A DNA stretch of 64,000 bases from Scytonema hofmannii PCC 7110 (GCF_000346485.2 NZ_KQ976354.1:3467747-3531746); one strand, 5' to 3'; shown: positions 19,552-28,500, numbered from the stretch's first letter. Program-made: numbers and translations. Notes: a model not told the origin generated them from the letters alone.

Positions 19552-19606
19552 AGTACTTAAAATTTTTCATAAATCATTTATGATTCATATAGCTCAATTT
19601 TTATCA

Positions 19607-20656
19607 TTAATTATTTATTCTTCCAATTGCTTCTTTAATATCACCAACTAATTCATCCATTCTTGCTTGAGTTGTATTCCAAGAACACATAAATCGCACT
19701 CCTCCAACACCAATAAACGTGTAAAACTGCCAGTTCTTTTCTCGTAATTGTGCGATCGCTAGTTCGGGCAATTTGACAAAAACACTATTAGCTTCCCTGG
19801 GAAACATAATCTCAACGCCTTCTAGCTGTAGCAATTGGTTCTCTAAATATTCAGCACACTGATTTGCGTGAAGTGCATTCTTGAGCCAAGCACCCGTTTC
19901 TAACAAACCAAGCCAAGGTGCAGCAATAAAACGCATTTTTGATGCAAGTTGCCCTGCTTGTTTGCAACGATAGGCAAAATCTTCCGCTAAAGCTTGATTA
20001 AAAAAAATAATTGCTTCTCCCATCGCCATCCCATTCTTTGTGCCGCAAAAACACAAAACATCTACCCCACTTTTCCATGTCAATTCGGCAGGGCTTTTAT
20101 TTATTGAAACCACAGCATTAGCGAAACGTGCTCCATCCATATGAATTTTTAAATTGCATTTTTTAGCCATAGACTTAATAGCAATTAATTCATCTATAGA
20201 ATAGATCGTACCTAATTCTGTCGCTTGAGTTAAACTAATCACTTTCGGTTTTGGATAGTGTATGTCGGCTCGCTTGTTGATAATTTCTTCTATTGCATCT
20301 GGAGTTAACTTACCATTTTGTCCTTTTGCTAGTAACAGTTTAGAGCCATTAGAAGCAAATTCAGGAGCACCACATTCATCAGTTTCAATATGTGCAGTTT
20401 CGTGGCAGATAACGCTGTGGTAAGACTGGCATAATGAAGCCAATGCTAATGAATTAGCAGCAGTGCCATTAAAAACAAAAAATATCTCACAATCAATTTC
20501 AAACAACTCTCGAAAACTGTCTGTAGCTTTCTGAGTCCATATATCATTTCCATAAGCAGGAACGCTACCCTGGTTTGCTTTAATTGTGTATTCCAATGCT
20601 TCCGGACAAATACCGGAGGAATTATCACTGGCAAATTGCTCTAAATTAGAATCCAT
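19607..20656 (-). CDS. ltaE: Low-specificity L-threonine aldolase
   Basis: A 349-residue PLP enzyme of the beta-eliminating lyase/threonine aldolase family. It splits L-threonine or L-allo-threonine into glycine and acetaldehyde in the cytosol. Recognisable features are the N-terminal DNSSG, the CHETAHIETDECGAP segment near the active site, HMDGARFANAV with the Asp that contacts the PLP ring nitrogen, and CGTKNGM with the Schiff-base Lys. The length is normal for the family. It is a single gene facing the same way as truB, with 133 bases between them. Substrate preference (Thr versus allo-Thr) cannot be read. Confidence 0.9.
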   Translation of the reverse strand: MDSNLEQFASDNSSGICPEALEYTIKANQGSVPAYGNDIWTQKATDSFRELFEIDCEIFFVFNGTAANSLALASLCQSYHSVICHETAHIETDECGAPEFASNGSKLLLAKGQNGKLTPDAIEEIINKRADIHYPKPKVISLTQATELGTIYSIDELIAIKSMAKKCNLKIHMDGARFANAVVSINKSPAELTWKSGVDVLCFCGTKNGMAMGEAIIFFNQALAEDFAYRCKQAGQLASKMRFIAAPWLGLLETGAWLKNALHANQCAEYLENQLLQLEGVEIMFPREANSVFVKLPELAIAQLREKNWQFYTFIGVGGVRFMCSWNTTQARMDELVGDIKEAIGRINN

Positions 20657-20733
20657 AAGCTATTTACTTTTTTACTTTTAGTCTAGAAAATACTCTATAT
20701 TATCAAATCAGCTAGTTAATCACGGCAAAATCC

Positions 20734-20791
20734 CACAACGAGGTAATGAAAATTTCTTACACCCTACTTCCTACTCCCTACTCCCTATTTT
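20734..20791. repeat. Composite repeat: ACAACGnGGTAATGAAAATTT plus CTCCCTA heptamers
   Basis: A 27-base leader-like segment followed by CCCTACT heptamers. A second copy with the same order lies at 54807-54871. Its end touches the stop codon of truB (20790-20792). Confidence 0.75.
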
Positions 20792-21677
20792 AAATTGCCT
20801 CAAATACCATCTCCGGGATGAGCAACGGATTGTCAGTGGAATCCTGCACTTGACCAATTCCCAAAAAGCGTCCATCTTCATGATAAACCCTTACCATTCC
20901 TGAAATTTTTTGAATGACACCCATGCGCTGTCCCTGACACCATTTTTGGGCAAAAGTTGCTGCTAAAGTTACAGATGCAAGATGCTGTAATGGTGTATCA
21001 GAAGGAATGGGTTGAAAAGTCCCAGCTTGTAGTTGTGCTTCCAAATCGCTCAAGGTTACACTCTCGGCTAAATGGAACCCACTACTTGCAATACGTTCCA
21101 AAGCAGCAAGAGTGCCACCAGTTTGTAAAGCGGTTCCCAAATCTCTAGCTATTGACCGAATATAAGTACCAGCACCACAATGAATGGAGACATCTAATTC
21201 TGGAAATTCTCCTTCCCTCCAATCCAAAATTTCCAGATGGAAAATTTCGACTATACGAATGGGTACTTCGACAGTTTCGCCTTTGCGTGCTAAATCGTAC
21301 AAGCGTTTTCCTTGAACTTGAATAGCGCTGTACATTGGCGGGATTTGTTCTATTTTGCCTACAAATTGTTGCAGTACAGGTTTCACTGTCTCCAAACGCA
21401 AATCCTGACAAGGTTGTGAGGTAACAATTTCGCCCTGCAAGTCATCAGTTGTAGTATGCAAACCCAAGCGAATTGTCGCTTTATATGCTTTTTCCCCAGG
21501 AAGGTATTGCAATAACCGAGTTGCTTTACCCAATGCCATAGGTAGCACCCCTGTTGCTGCTGGATCTAGAGTTCCACCGTGTCCTATACGTTTGAGATGT
21601 AAAAGTTTTCGTGTCTTCGCCACACAATCGTGGGAAGTCCAGCCAAATGGTTTGTTGAGATTGAGAAAGCCTTGCAC
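20790..21677 (-). CDS. truB: tRNA pseudouridine-55 synthase
   Basis: A 295-residue TruB, which makes pseudouridine 55 in the T-loop of tRNAs. It begins [17 protein letters not shown]. The catalytic Asp lies in [15 protein letters not shown] near residue 40. YKATIRLG follows and, further on, the [12 protein letters not shown] segment that precedes the C-terminal PUA-like region. The length and all motifs are standard. The stop codon lies at the edge of a CTCCCTA tandem repeat. Confidence 0.97.
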   Translation of the reverse strand: MQGFLNLNKPFGWTSHDCVAKTRKLLHLKRIGHGGTLDPAATGVLPMALGKATRLLQYLPGEKAYKATIRLGLHTTTDDLQGEIVTSQPCQDLRLETVKPVLQQFVGKIEQIPPMYSAIQVQGKRLYDLARKGETVEVPIRIVEIFHLEILDWREGEFPELDVSIHCGAGTYIRSIARDLGTALQTGGTLAALERIASSGFHLAESVTLSDLEAQLQAGTFQPIPSDTPLQHLASVTLAATFAQKWCQGQRMGVIQKISGMVRVYHEDGRFLGIGQVQDSTDNPLLIPEMVFEAI

Positions 21678-21756
21678 GGTAGGTTTTTATAGTTTTTATT
21701 TGTTTGAATCCGATTTATTATAGCAATCTATCTAATTTGTAAGAATTGAAATCCTC

Positions 21757-21789
21757 AGATCCCCGACTTCTTAAAGAAGTCGGGGATCT
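21757..21789. repeat. Hairpin repeat AGATCCCCGACTTCTT
   Basis: Sixteen-base complementary arms around a single-base loop. A second copy with one changed loop-side base lies at 26331-26363. It is in the promoter-side gap of truB. Confidence 0.85.
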
Positions 21790-21850
21790 TGTTTCTCACA
21801 AATGATTTAGGACTGCTATAACAATCCTATTTGATTTTTTTAAAATCTAA

Positions 21851-21896
21851 GTAGGTAGGGCTAAAGCCCACCAAAAGCTTTATGTGGTGGGCATTG
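21851..21896. repeat. Partial GTAGGTAGGGCTAAAGCCCA-family element
   Basis: The left arm matches the element at 15702, and the right side (AGCTTTATGTGGTGGGC) matches the one near 48800. The right arm has diverged, so the hairpin is imperfect. Confidence 0.7.
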
Positions 21897-21970
21897 CTGG
21901 CTTCCGACGGCAAGCGCATTCTAACCTTGAACAACGGACACCTGGCTAGAACAAAGCAGGGGAGACTAAA

Positions 21971-23674
21971 TCACTTCTTAAACCCTCGTGCCAATTCATT
22001 TGTTGTCAAAGACTGTACAAAACTCAAACTGACAGATTGACCAGATATTGCTTTGGCATAAGCAGCATTGAGAAAGGTGGTATATTCTGGCATTCCTGCA
22101 ACATAAGTTGCAAAGAATGGCAAACTCAAAACATTTAAATACCGACGTGCAAGGCTTGGATCTTCTCCAACAAGTTCTGATGGTAATGAAAATTGATTTG
22201 CACTTCTTTTACCTTCTCCAATTGCTGAAAAATGGCTTGTCTTTGAAATGACTGCTAGGTACTTTTGTGAATTTTCAATCCAAGAAAAAGGTAATATTTG
22301 TTCGTATAAAGCTGGAGCGATGGTATCATCACTACTAGCAGCAATCATGACTGGAGTTTGAATTTGGCTTAATCCTGCTTCTCCAAAAATACTACTGGTA
22401 ATTGGATTGACTGCCATCACGGCTTTGACTCTTTTGTCTCGAAAATCATAGACTTTGCGTTCGCGAAGCGGCTGCCTTGCAGCATCGCTCCGGTGCCATT
22501 CGAGTGCATTACACTGAAGTAGTAGGGATAAATTCCAAGTATCTTTAATGGCATTTTCTCGACAATCTTTTGCAAGTTGCTCAAAATTAATCTTTGCACC
22601 TGCTAGGGCTAAAGCCGTGTAGCCTCCATAAGAGTGACCAAAAACTCCTACTTGTTGCAGATTGAGCCGCCCTTTATAACGAGAGTCAAATTTATTACGA
22701 TCTTCTAGCTGATCTAATATATATTTGATATCCACAGGTCGGTTTAGAAACTCATCTGGTGGTGCAACCTCATTTGTTTTGCCGTTGAGAAGCGATCGCA
22801 ATTGCTTGGTATCACTACCGGGATGATTGGGAACAACAACAGCAAAGCCGTGAGAAGCAAGGTGAGTTCCTACATAAGTAAAGTTACTACTGTCCGAACC
22901 CAACCCGTGAGAAACAACGATAATAGGAACCCGATTTTGAACGTTAGGAAGATAAATATCAGTCAGCAAAAATCGGTTGCGGGTAGCGTCGAAAAACTTT
23001 AGGGTTTGTTTTTGCCATCTATATTGTCCTCTTCTCCTTAAATCTTGCTTGAGAGAAAGGCCGAACGGTAGTTTGCTGGAAGCTGCTTCTATGCTTGACT
23101 TTTCTTCGACTGCGGCGACTGCGCGTTTGGTTTCATTGACGAGTTTTTCTAACTCCGATGCTATGCCCATAGTACGTGCCAAGTCAATATGCATACTACG
23201 GCTGGGATATTTACGCAATATGTTTAGTAAAGTTAAACCTTCCGGTTCAGTCGCCGCTAGAATCAGCGCCGAACGTAAAGCGTGTAACCCTGCTTTTGGT
23301 TGGCGAGATTCCGTTCTAATCACTTCTCCCAAACGATTGAGTAAAAATTCTCCTTGTGGAGTATAGAGAAATTGGGAAATGGCGACATGGCTAACTTTGA
23401 TGGGGGTAAGTAATACTCGCCGCAACTGCTGGAGTTGCCCTTTTTTGAGATACTGCTTGTAAACGTCCAAATCATTATCAACAGCACCTGTTTTGGCGTA
23501 ATCTTCTAACGCCTTAATGGAAATGGAACGCTCAAAAGCTGAATACGACCCATAAATTCGCTCGGCGGCAAAGGCAGAATTACCTATTCCAAATGTTGGC
23601 AGCAAAGCAGAGAGAACCAGCGGTAGGGAATTTCTTCTCAGGGCGCTAGTCCAATGACCAAATAAGTTGTTCAT
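21971..23674 (-). CDS. Secreted alpha/beta hydrolase with DUF1400 N-terminal domain
   Basis: The start is taken at the ATG 23674 (567 residues), which puts a signal peptide first (LPLVLSALLPTFGIGNSAFA). A GTG 60 bases upstream is an alternative. The N-terminal ~180 residues match DUF1400, a cyanobacterial domain. The catalytic part follows: VVSHGLGSDSSNF (oxyanion region), GHSYGGYTALALAG with the nucleophile Ser, and later SDDTIAP (Asp) and TSHFSAIG (His). It is a probable periplasmic lipase/esterase. Between the catalytic Ser and Asp the protein carries the odd segment SDAARQPLRERK, encoded by an in-frame 32-base palindromic element (22457-22488). Confidence 0.88.
   Translation of the reverse strand: MNNLFGHWTSALRRNSLPLVLSALLPTFGIGNSAFAAERIYGSYSAFERSISIKALEDYAKTGAVDNDLDVYKQYLKKGQLQQLRRVLLTPIKVSHVAISQFLYTPQGEFLLNRLGEVIRTESRQPKAGLHALRSALILAATEPEGLTLLNILRKYPSRSMHIDLARTMGIASELEKLVNETKRAVAAVEEKSSIEAASSKLPFGLSLKQDLRRRGQYRWQKQTLKFFDATRNRFLLTDIYLPNVQNRVPIIVVSHGLGSDSSNFTYVGTHLASHGFAVVVPNHPGSDTKQLRSLLNGKTNEVAPPDEFLNRPVDIKYILDQLEDRNKFDSRYKGRLNLQQVGVFGHSYGGYTALALAGAKINFEQLAKDCRENAIKDTWNLSLLLQCNALEWHRSDAARQPLRERKVYDFRDKRVKAVMAVNPITSSIFGEAGLSQIQTPVMIAASSDDTIAPALYEQILPFSWIENSQKYLAVISKTSHFSAIGEGKRSANQFSLPSELVGEDPSLARRYLNVLSLPFFATYVAGMPEYTTFLNAAYAKAISGQSVSLSFVQSLTTNELARGFKK
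22457..22488. repeat. In-frame palindromic mini-element inside the DUF1400 hydrolase gene
   Basis: 32 bases starting GCGTTCGCGAAGC and ending CATCGC. It contains the palindrome TTCGCGAA and the hairpin GCTGC-CTT-GCAGC. It resembles the short HIP1-edged repeats elsewhere in the window and adds about 11 residues to the protein without breaking the frame. Confidence 0.6.
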
Positions 23675-23830
23675 CGGTTTAACTGTGCAATCCGGTGATG
23701 TTTGAGGAGGCTTTATTGCGTGGTAGTTATGCACTCACCCTGGAAGTGATGGTTAGTTTTATGTGCCTCAAAATAACAAACTTAACAGGTAGCAGTTACT
23801 AAAGACTAGTATCTACAGGGGGTAATCTTT

Positions 23831-23884
23831 GTGAACAGTGACCAGTAAGCAGTGACCAGTGACTAGTGACCAATGAACAGGGAC
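23831..23884. repeat. Degenerate (GTGACCA)n tandem repeat
   Basis: Several imperfect GTGACCA units. This lies in the 379-base gap 23675-24053 between the hydrolase and transporter genes. That gap also holds a short GTCTCGTAGAGACGC-type inverted segment near 23928; no gene is apparent there. Confidence 0.75.
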
Positions 23885-24053
23885 TAGAACACCAATTCAG
23901 TATTTAAAATGGAGGCGACAAAACTTAGTGTCTCGTAGAGACGCGCTGTTAGAAGCGTCTCTACAGGTAACAAAATTTATTTAACAAATAAAAAATAGCA
24001 TACTTTTTTGATAAGTGATAACTATTTACTGATGGTCGATTGTCGAGAAATAT

Positions 24054-24977
24054 TCACTTTGTAGTGGATTTCCCTAGAGCAATTGTAACTGAACCTAACA
24101 CGACTAAACCCGCTCCTACTATTCCTAGTAAAGTCAAATATTCTGGTGTTATCAAGTTTGGTGATAGGACTGATACAACCCAAACTGCAATTAAAGTTAC
24201 AATGGGTGCTAAAGCCAATACTGCACTGACACGTGATGCTTCCCAGTGTTCTAAAGACTCCGCGAAAGCACCATAAGCAATCAGAGTATTGAAGGCACAA
24301 AAAAGTAGAATGGTAAAATGCCAAAAACTCAGTGTAAAAATTGTTTTTGGGTTGGCAAATGGAGTGAAAAATAAACTACATCCTCCGTAAATAATGAGCA
24401 TGATACTGGGAGAGGATAAAGATTGTAGCAACTGTTTTTGTGCTAAGGCATAAATTGACCAAGTTATGGCTCCTACAACAATCAAGCCGCTACCTACAAG
24501 GTAATTTCCCTGAGTGGTAATTAAGTTCTTCAATTGTTCGTGAAAAAATAAGATTAGCCCTACAATCAGAATACTTATGCCAATCCACTGAAGTAATTTA
24601 TACCTTTCTTTGAAAAGCATTAAACCTCCAACACCCATAAGTAGAGGTGCTAACTGAATTATGACTTCAGCATTGGCTGGTGAAGTCATTGCTAAACCTT
24701 GCATGAAAAAAAGGTAATTCGCTGCTAGGAAAAGAGTTGCGATCGCTAATAGTACCCAAGAAGTTGAACGCAGGCGAGTTCGAGTAGGTAATTTCCCTCG
24801 CCATCCCAGATAAATAGCTAACAATACAAAGGACACCAAAAAGCGAAACCAAATTACCGTATAAACATCAAGAACTTGTAGAGCGATCGCTAAAGCAATA
24901 GGTAAAATTCCCCACAAGAGAACGGTCAGCAGTGATAATGCTAGCCCTAAACGCCAGTGACCAGAGGTAGTATGCAT
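24054..24977 (-). CDS. EamA/DMT-family inner-membrane transporter
   Basis: A 307-residue protein with about ten hydrophobic helices and an internal duplication typical of the drug/metabolite transporter superfamily (two EamA domains, roughly 12-140 and 155-300). Helix 1 reads LALSLLTVLLWGILPIALAI, and the family's conserved region follows (WFRFLVSFVLLAIYL). Such proteins usually export amino acids, nucleobases or other small metabolites; the substrate is unknown. The gene is preceded by a GGTTAGT tandem repeat at its start side. Confidence 0.9.
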   Translation of the reverse strand: MHTTSGHWRLGLALSLLTVLLWGILPIALAIALQVLDVYTVIWFRFLVSFVLLAIYLGWRGKLPTRTRLRSTSWVLLAIATLFLAANYLFFMQGLAMTSPANAEVIIQLAPLLMGVGGLMLFKERYKLLQWIGISILIVGLILFFHEQLKNLITTQGNYLVGSGLIVVGAITWSIYALAQKQLLQSLSSPSIMLIIYGGCSLFFTPFANPKTIFTLSFWHFTILLFCAFNTLIAYGAFAESLEHWEASRVSAVLALAPIVTLIAVWVVSVLSPNLITPEYLTLLGIVGAGLVVLGSVTIALGKSTTK

Positions 24978-24984
24978 TTTGGTT

Positions 24985-25085
24985 GTTGGTTAGTGGTTAG
25001 TGGTTAGTGGTTAGTGGTTAATGGTTAGTGGTTATTAGTACCTCAACCACCAACGACTAACAACCAACTACTAACTACTAACTCT
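24985..25085. repeat. GGTTAGT tandem repeat with inverted partner
   Basis: About seven GGTTAGT heptamers (24985-25035) are followed 10-45 bases later by reverse-complement units (ACTAAC). The whole can fold as a large hairpin. It fills the gap between the transporter start and the end of the acetyltransferase gene. Confidence 0.85.
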
Positions 25086-25162
25086 TTAAAAGTAATCAGA
25101 CATACTTGGGGATGCACCAGCAAAGATTTGAGTTGCTGCTAAAAGGGCTGTTGCTGTTGCAT

Positions 25163-26248
25163 CTAGATGTCCGGCTTGTTGCAATACAGGCCCGTGTAGA
25201 GGGGTGATAATCCTCTAATGTCTAGCTTCATCTCTCCTTTCCCACCAGTTCTGACTTCACCACGTCCGTTGGCGACAGATAGGGTAAATTTACCATTATT
25301 TTCTGGAAGCAGGTCATCTTTAATGTCTAGGTGCAGTTCTGCTTGAATTGCACTTAAGTAACCTCGCTTTTCGAGCGCCTTAGCAACATCTACTATACGT
25401 AACATCCAACGTGAGGTAGATTTTTGCTGGGCTGTTTGTTCTGGTAAAAGTAAAGTGAGGGAGTCAATCGCAGCCCCTTTCCAGCGCACAGACTCAATTT
25501 GAGAGCGATGATTGGCAAGAAAACTCCAAACAGTTTGTGCAGCTTCAGGTGTAAGAACTACCCAATCTCTAATTCTGATAAAAGAGCCATCCCGATCTTG
25601 GTGCTGACTGAAGATGATGTAACCTTGGGGTTGGTCTATCGTACCCATAAGATAGGCGTAAACGTCTTCTTTATCATCAGGTTTAATAATTTGCTGCCAT
25701 ATGGCTTGATGTCTGTCTAGGTATCCGTTGTTAAGTTTTGCTTTTTGTTGATAAAGGTTATGAAATGCTTCTTCTTCTGGAGAAACCGATCGCAAGGGAA
25801 GGGGCTGTTCTTTAATTTGAATACTATTGGTAGATATTTCCCAAGAACAAAAAAATCCTCCCTGTTCGTAGCCTACTTTTCGATAAAGACGCTGAGTCGC
25901 AGGATAAAGGCTGGAGATGGGAACTCCGTTGGTATGGCATTCTTTTAGGGTGTGCTGTAGTAATGCGATCGCAGATCCATCTCCGCGATGTTCTGGTGCA
26001 ATACCCACAGCCGCGAGTCCGATCGTGGGGACACGGGAACTACCCCACCACTGATTCATGGGAATAGTTGCAAGCCCACCTGCAATCTGGCGATCGCGAC
26101 GAATGAGACGAAAGTTTTCTAAGCCGATACGATTAAAATAGACATCAGTGTTTTCCTGAGGACTGATAAAACACTGGGCAATGATATTTCCTAGTTTTTG
26201 AGCGTCCTCTTGACCTGTCACTTGGCTAAATTCAAATTTTACTGTCAT
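25163..26248 (-). CDS. Eis-like GNAT acetyltransferase, C-terminus lost by frameshift
   Basis: 361 residues with the Eis layout: an N-terminal GNAT domain (VGIAPEHRGDGSAIALLQ is the acetyl-CoA loop; SSLYPATQRLYRKVGYE is downstream), a second GNAT-like middle part, and an SCP2-like C-terminal domain (GEVRTGGKGEMKLDIRGLSPLYTG). The frame ends at LYCNKPDI-stop. In a second frame, continuing to 25086, the sequence reads LQQAGHLDATATALL...SPSMSDYF-stop, the usual end of the family. In characterised Eis the terminal Phe carboxylate serves in catalysis, so this allele may be impaired. The break could also be a sequencing error. Confidence 0.8.
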   Translation of the reverse strand: MTVKFEFSQVTGQEDAQKLGNIIAQCFISPQENTDVYFNRIGLENFRLIRRDRQIAGGLATIPMNQWWGSSRVPTIGLAAVGIAPEHRGDGSAIALLQHTLKECHTNGVPISSLYPATQRLYRKVGYEQGGFFCSWEISTNSIQIKEQPLPLRSVSPEEEAFHNLYQQKAKLNNGYLDRHQAIWQQIIKPDDKEDVYAYLMGTIDQPQGYIIFSQHQDRDGSFIRIRDWVVLTPEAAQTVWSFLANHRSQIESVRWKGAAIDSLTLLLPEQTAQQKSTSRWMLRIVDVAKALEKRGYLSAIQAELHLDIKDDLLPENNGKFTLSVANGRGEVRTGGKGEMKLDIRGLSPLYTGLYCNKPDI

Positions 26249-26330
26249 GAGTATGCGTCACCTAGCAGGACTAAATTACAAGCATACTACAATAATTGAT
26301 GAGACTAGCACGTGAAAATTCACTGTGTCC

Positions 26331-26363
26331 AGATCCCCGACTTCTCAAAGAAGTCGGGGATCT
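26331..26363. repeat. Hairpin repeat AGATCCCCGACTTCT
   Basis: Fifteen-base perfect arms with a 3-base loop. It is the second copy of the element at 21757-21789 and lies in the 235-base gap upstream of the small secreted Arg-rich protein gene. Confidence 0.85.
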
Positions 26364-26483
26364 AACTGTTCGCGAATAATTTAGGATTGTTATACTAGAA
26401 GTTAGAGGGATCGTAGCGAAACAGATTCAAGAGCTTGTGTTGCTTGAGAAGATTTACTATGGCAAAAACCAGAGGTAAAGAGT

Positions 26484-26867
26484 ATGAACCGAACAACTCT
26501 ATTCAAAATTAGCTTATCTTTAATAGTCGCTCCTTTGCTTTCTATTTTTACGGCTCCTGTCGCTATTGCATCACTGTCTAACACACAAACGGTTGGGTTA
26601 GAACAGGAAATTGTTGGTACTAGGAGTAACTCAATACTTATAGCAGATAGGGATGATGACTACCGAGACCGTCGCCGAGAAATTCGCGAACGCCGCCGAG
26701 AAATTCACCGAGAAATGCGCCGCTTAAGGAGAGAAGAAAGACAATTCAACCGCAGATACCCACGCGATCGCTATTATCGAGTTAGGGATTACGATCGCTA
26801 TCGCGGTGGTAGGAATTACGATCGGCGCTACCGCGATCGAGACTATTACCGCTCTCCTTGGAGATAA
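26484..26867 (+). CDS. Secreted Arg/Asp/Tyr-rich small protein
   Basis: 127 residues. Residues 1-29 form a signal peptide (SLIVAPLLSIFTAPVAIAS). The mature part is extremely charged: an RRREIRERRREIHREMRRL helix-like stretch, then RDRYYRVRDYDRYRGGRNYD repeats. It contains several HIP1-derived Asp-Arg codon pairs (cgatcgc). No known family was recognised; similar basic secreted proteins are common in cyanobacteria. A hairpin directly follows the stop. Confidence 0.65.
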   Translation: MNRTTLFKISLSLIVAPLLSIFTAPVAIASLSNTQTVGLEQEIVGTRSNSILIADRDDDYRDRRREIRERRREIHREMRRLRREERQFNRRYPRDRYYRVRDYDRYRGGRNYDRRYRDRDYYRSPWR

Positions 26868-26874
26868 TAAGTTT

Positions 26875-26906
26875 AGTCACAGATTGCAGCCTTGCAATCT
26901 GTGACT
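26875..26906 (+). terminator. Stem-loop after the Arg-rich secreted protein
   Basis: A perfect 14-bp stem (AGTCACAGATTGCA and its complement) with a 4-base loop lies 7 bases after the stop codon. The following bases are only moderately T-rich, so termination is likely but not certain. Confidence 0.6.
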
Positions 26907-26970
26907 TGATTTGTCGTAAAACATAGCAAAGGTTGGGCAGAGTTGGTGTTTCACCACTCTTCAAGTTAAC

Positions 26971-27142
26971 CTTAGAGGATGTTTTAAAAGTCCTGGCCTC
27001 ATATAATTCGCTACTATACAAACGCTCGTCCGCCTACGCGGACTAGTATTTTGAAACCCACGTAGGTGGGTTTTGCCTGTATAGACGCGAATTCCATTCG
27101 CCAAGACAATCATGAATTGAGACTTTACAAACATCCTCTAAG
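26971..27142. mobile_element. MITE with 22-bp imperfect terminal inverted repeats at a TA target
   Basis: The left end (CTTAGAGGATGTTTTAAAAG) and the reverse complement of the right end (CTTAGAGGATGTTTGTAAAG) match at 20 of 22 positions over the full arms. If the TA inside CTTAG is the duplicated target, the element proper is about 164 bp (26975-27138), consistent with IS630/mariner-type mobilisation. The inside holds further small palindromes (GTCCGCctacGCGGAC; AACCCACgtagGTGGGTT) and no gene. The right end provides the stop codon of the adjacent minus-strand gene. Confidence 0.65.
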
Positions 27143-27386
27143 ACCAGCAAGTATACTTTATAAGTGATGTCAAGCGCTTGTGTTGCTTTAACCATATTTT
27201 GCAAGCTTCTGTAGTCAGTTGTATCTCCTCACCAGTTAAAAGCTCATCTGGTTTTTCAGATGCTAAAATCTTAGCAACTCGTGCAGCGTCAGAGTAGCTT
27301 ACTCCGTGTTTGACAAGCTCTGTGTGAAATAATCGTTCTTTCTCTTCAACTGAGATGGATAAGACTCGTTGCATGAACCTTCTCAA
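27138..27386 (-). CDS. Small hypothetical protein with MITE-derived end
   Basis: 82 residues with no signal peptide. A helical, charged protein with the segment DELLTGEEIQLTTEACKIW. The 71-residue protein at 55679-55894 also carries LLTGEE in a similar position, so the two may be distant relatives. The stop codon (TAG, 27138-27140) lies in the terminal repeat of the MITE, so the last residues may differ from the ancestral protein. Function unknown. Confidence 0.6.
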   Translation of the reverse strand: MRRFMQRVLSISVEEKERLFHTELVKHGVSYSDAARVAKILASEKPDELLTGEEIQLTTEACKIWLKQHKRLTSLIKYTCWS

Positions 27387-27507
27387 ATATGGAATGGGTA
27401 AGACTATACTTTGAGGTTACTCGATTATCGGGAAACACTGGTACCTGTTTTAAGATACAAAAATATCTTTCTCACCTTACTACTTTAGATGAATTACAAT
27501 CCTTCTC

Positions 27508-27804
27508 ATGAAAGCCAAAATCGACAGCGGAGTTCTTTTGATTCACCATGAAGACGTGCCAGAGTATAAGAAGGGCGGGTCTGTAGTGAGGAATAGTTAT
27601 TTCTGGGCATTGCGTTCTATTGCTGGTAAAGCTTCACGTTATCGAGATTGGGAATACGAGTCTGAAGTTTGGTTTGCACTGACGCGGATGCTGTTATCTT
27701 TTGCTGAATCCAGGTACTTAGGGTTGAGAGAAACTATTCTGGAATTTCCCGTGTCTCAAGGGGAAATTCCTGAGGTGCTACGTCCTGTCTCTACTTGGGA
27801 ATAA
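27508..27804 (+). CDS. Hypothetical protein
   Basis: 98 residues, starting MKAKIDSGVLLIHHEDVPEY. Rich in Trp and aromatic residues (YFWALRSIAG, YRDWEYESEVWFALTRM), soluble, with no signal peptide. No family was recognised. It is divergent from the small gene upstream, with 121 bases between. Confidence 0.55.
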   Translation: MKAKIDSGVLLIHHEDVPEYKKGGSVVRNSYFWALRSIAGKASRYRDWEYESEVWFALTRMLLSFAESRYLGLRETILEFPVSQGEIPEVLRPVSTWE

Positions 27805-27857
27805 AATTTGGGAAGATAGGCATTGGGTTCTTCCCTGACCCCGATTTTTTCCTACCT

Positions 27858-28379
27858 CTATCTACTCCTAATTCTCAACCTTAGAGGTATTCTTGGCATA
27901 GCAAAGGAAGAGGTTTGACGAAATTGCAGCCCTAAGTTGACGTGTTGCTTGTAAATATACCAAATTTCCTGCCTACCTTCATTTTGGCGATCGCGACACT
28001 TAACAGGCGGTTCTTGAAGAGTCACTTCCCAGTAATCTTCAGGTCGTTCAACATTACCTAAATAAGTAGAGTCTGCATTCGTAATTTTAACAGGGGTTAA
28101 ATCATAAGGCTCTCTATAAGATAAAGCAATCAGTCTTTCATTGTAGCTAGCGTGGCACTTGGCACTCTGTGCGTAGATTTCAGGAGATTGCTTGTACCAA
28201 TCCCTTCGCCTTTTTAAATAAGTCCCTTGATATGAAGTGACCCTAAAAGACGTTGAAGAGTTCCTTGGAGTCGTTTGAGATGACACACTGGTAGGGATTA
28301 CAGCACCCATTACACCACATACTGCAATTAGACAAAAAAGCAATCTTTTAGGGTATAGCTTTGTATTTTTTATACTCAT
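27858..28379 (-). CDS. Exported hypothetical protein
   Basis: The start is placed at ATG 28379 (173 residues), which gives a signal peptide (YPKRLLFCLIAVCGVMGAV...SVSSQ). A longer reading from 28418 would hide it. The mature part contains two Cys and an aromatic-rich middle (YWEVTLQEPPVKCRDRQNEG). No known family was recognised. The ArsR gene lies upstream in the same direction, separated by an ACCAGTG-type repeat. Confidence 0.6.
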   Translation of the reverse strand: MSIKNTKLYPKRLLFCLIAVCGVMGAVIPTSVSSQTTPRNSSTSFRVTSYQGTYLKRRRDWYKQSPEIYAQSAKCHASYNERLIALSYREPYDLTPVKITNADSTYLGNVERPEDYWEVTLQEPPVKCRDRQNEGRQEIWYIYKQHVNLGLQFRQTSSFAMPRIPLRLRIRSR

Positions 28380-28500
28380 AAACGTATTTATTAAATATGT
28401 AAATTCTTTACTTACCAATCTTGTTTAGAATTGGTTATTACATTACTACAAACCCAAGCAATATCTTTTCGGAAAATGACCGAATCAGTAACCAGGTAAC

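Larger units (their letters stand above)
19007..19606. other. Gap with Uma2 remnant and an inverted repeat
   Basis: About 600 bases between the hydrolase and threonine aldolase genes. It holds a truncated Uma2-like reading frame (19264-19404) and a 21-bp-arm palindrome (19497-19551). An AAACCCGG-type half element lies near 19153. Nothing else could be supported. Confidence 0.6.
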
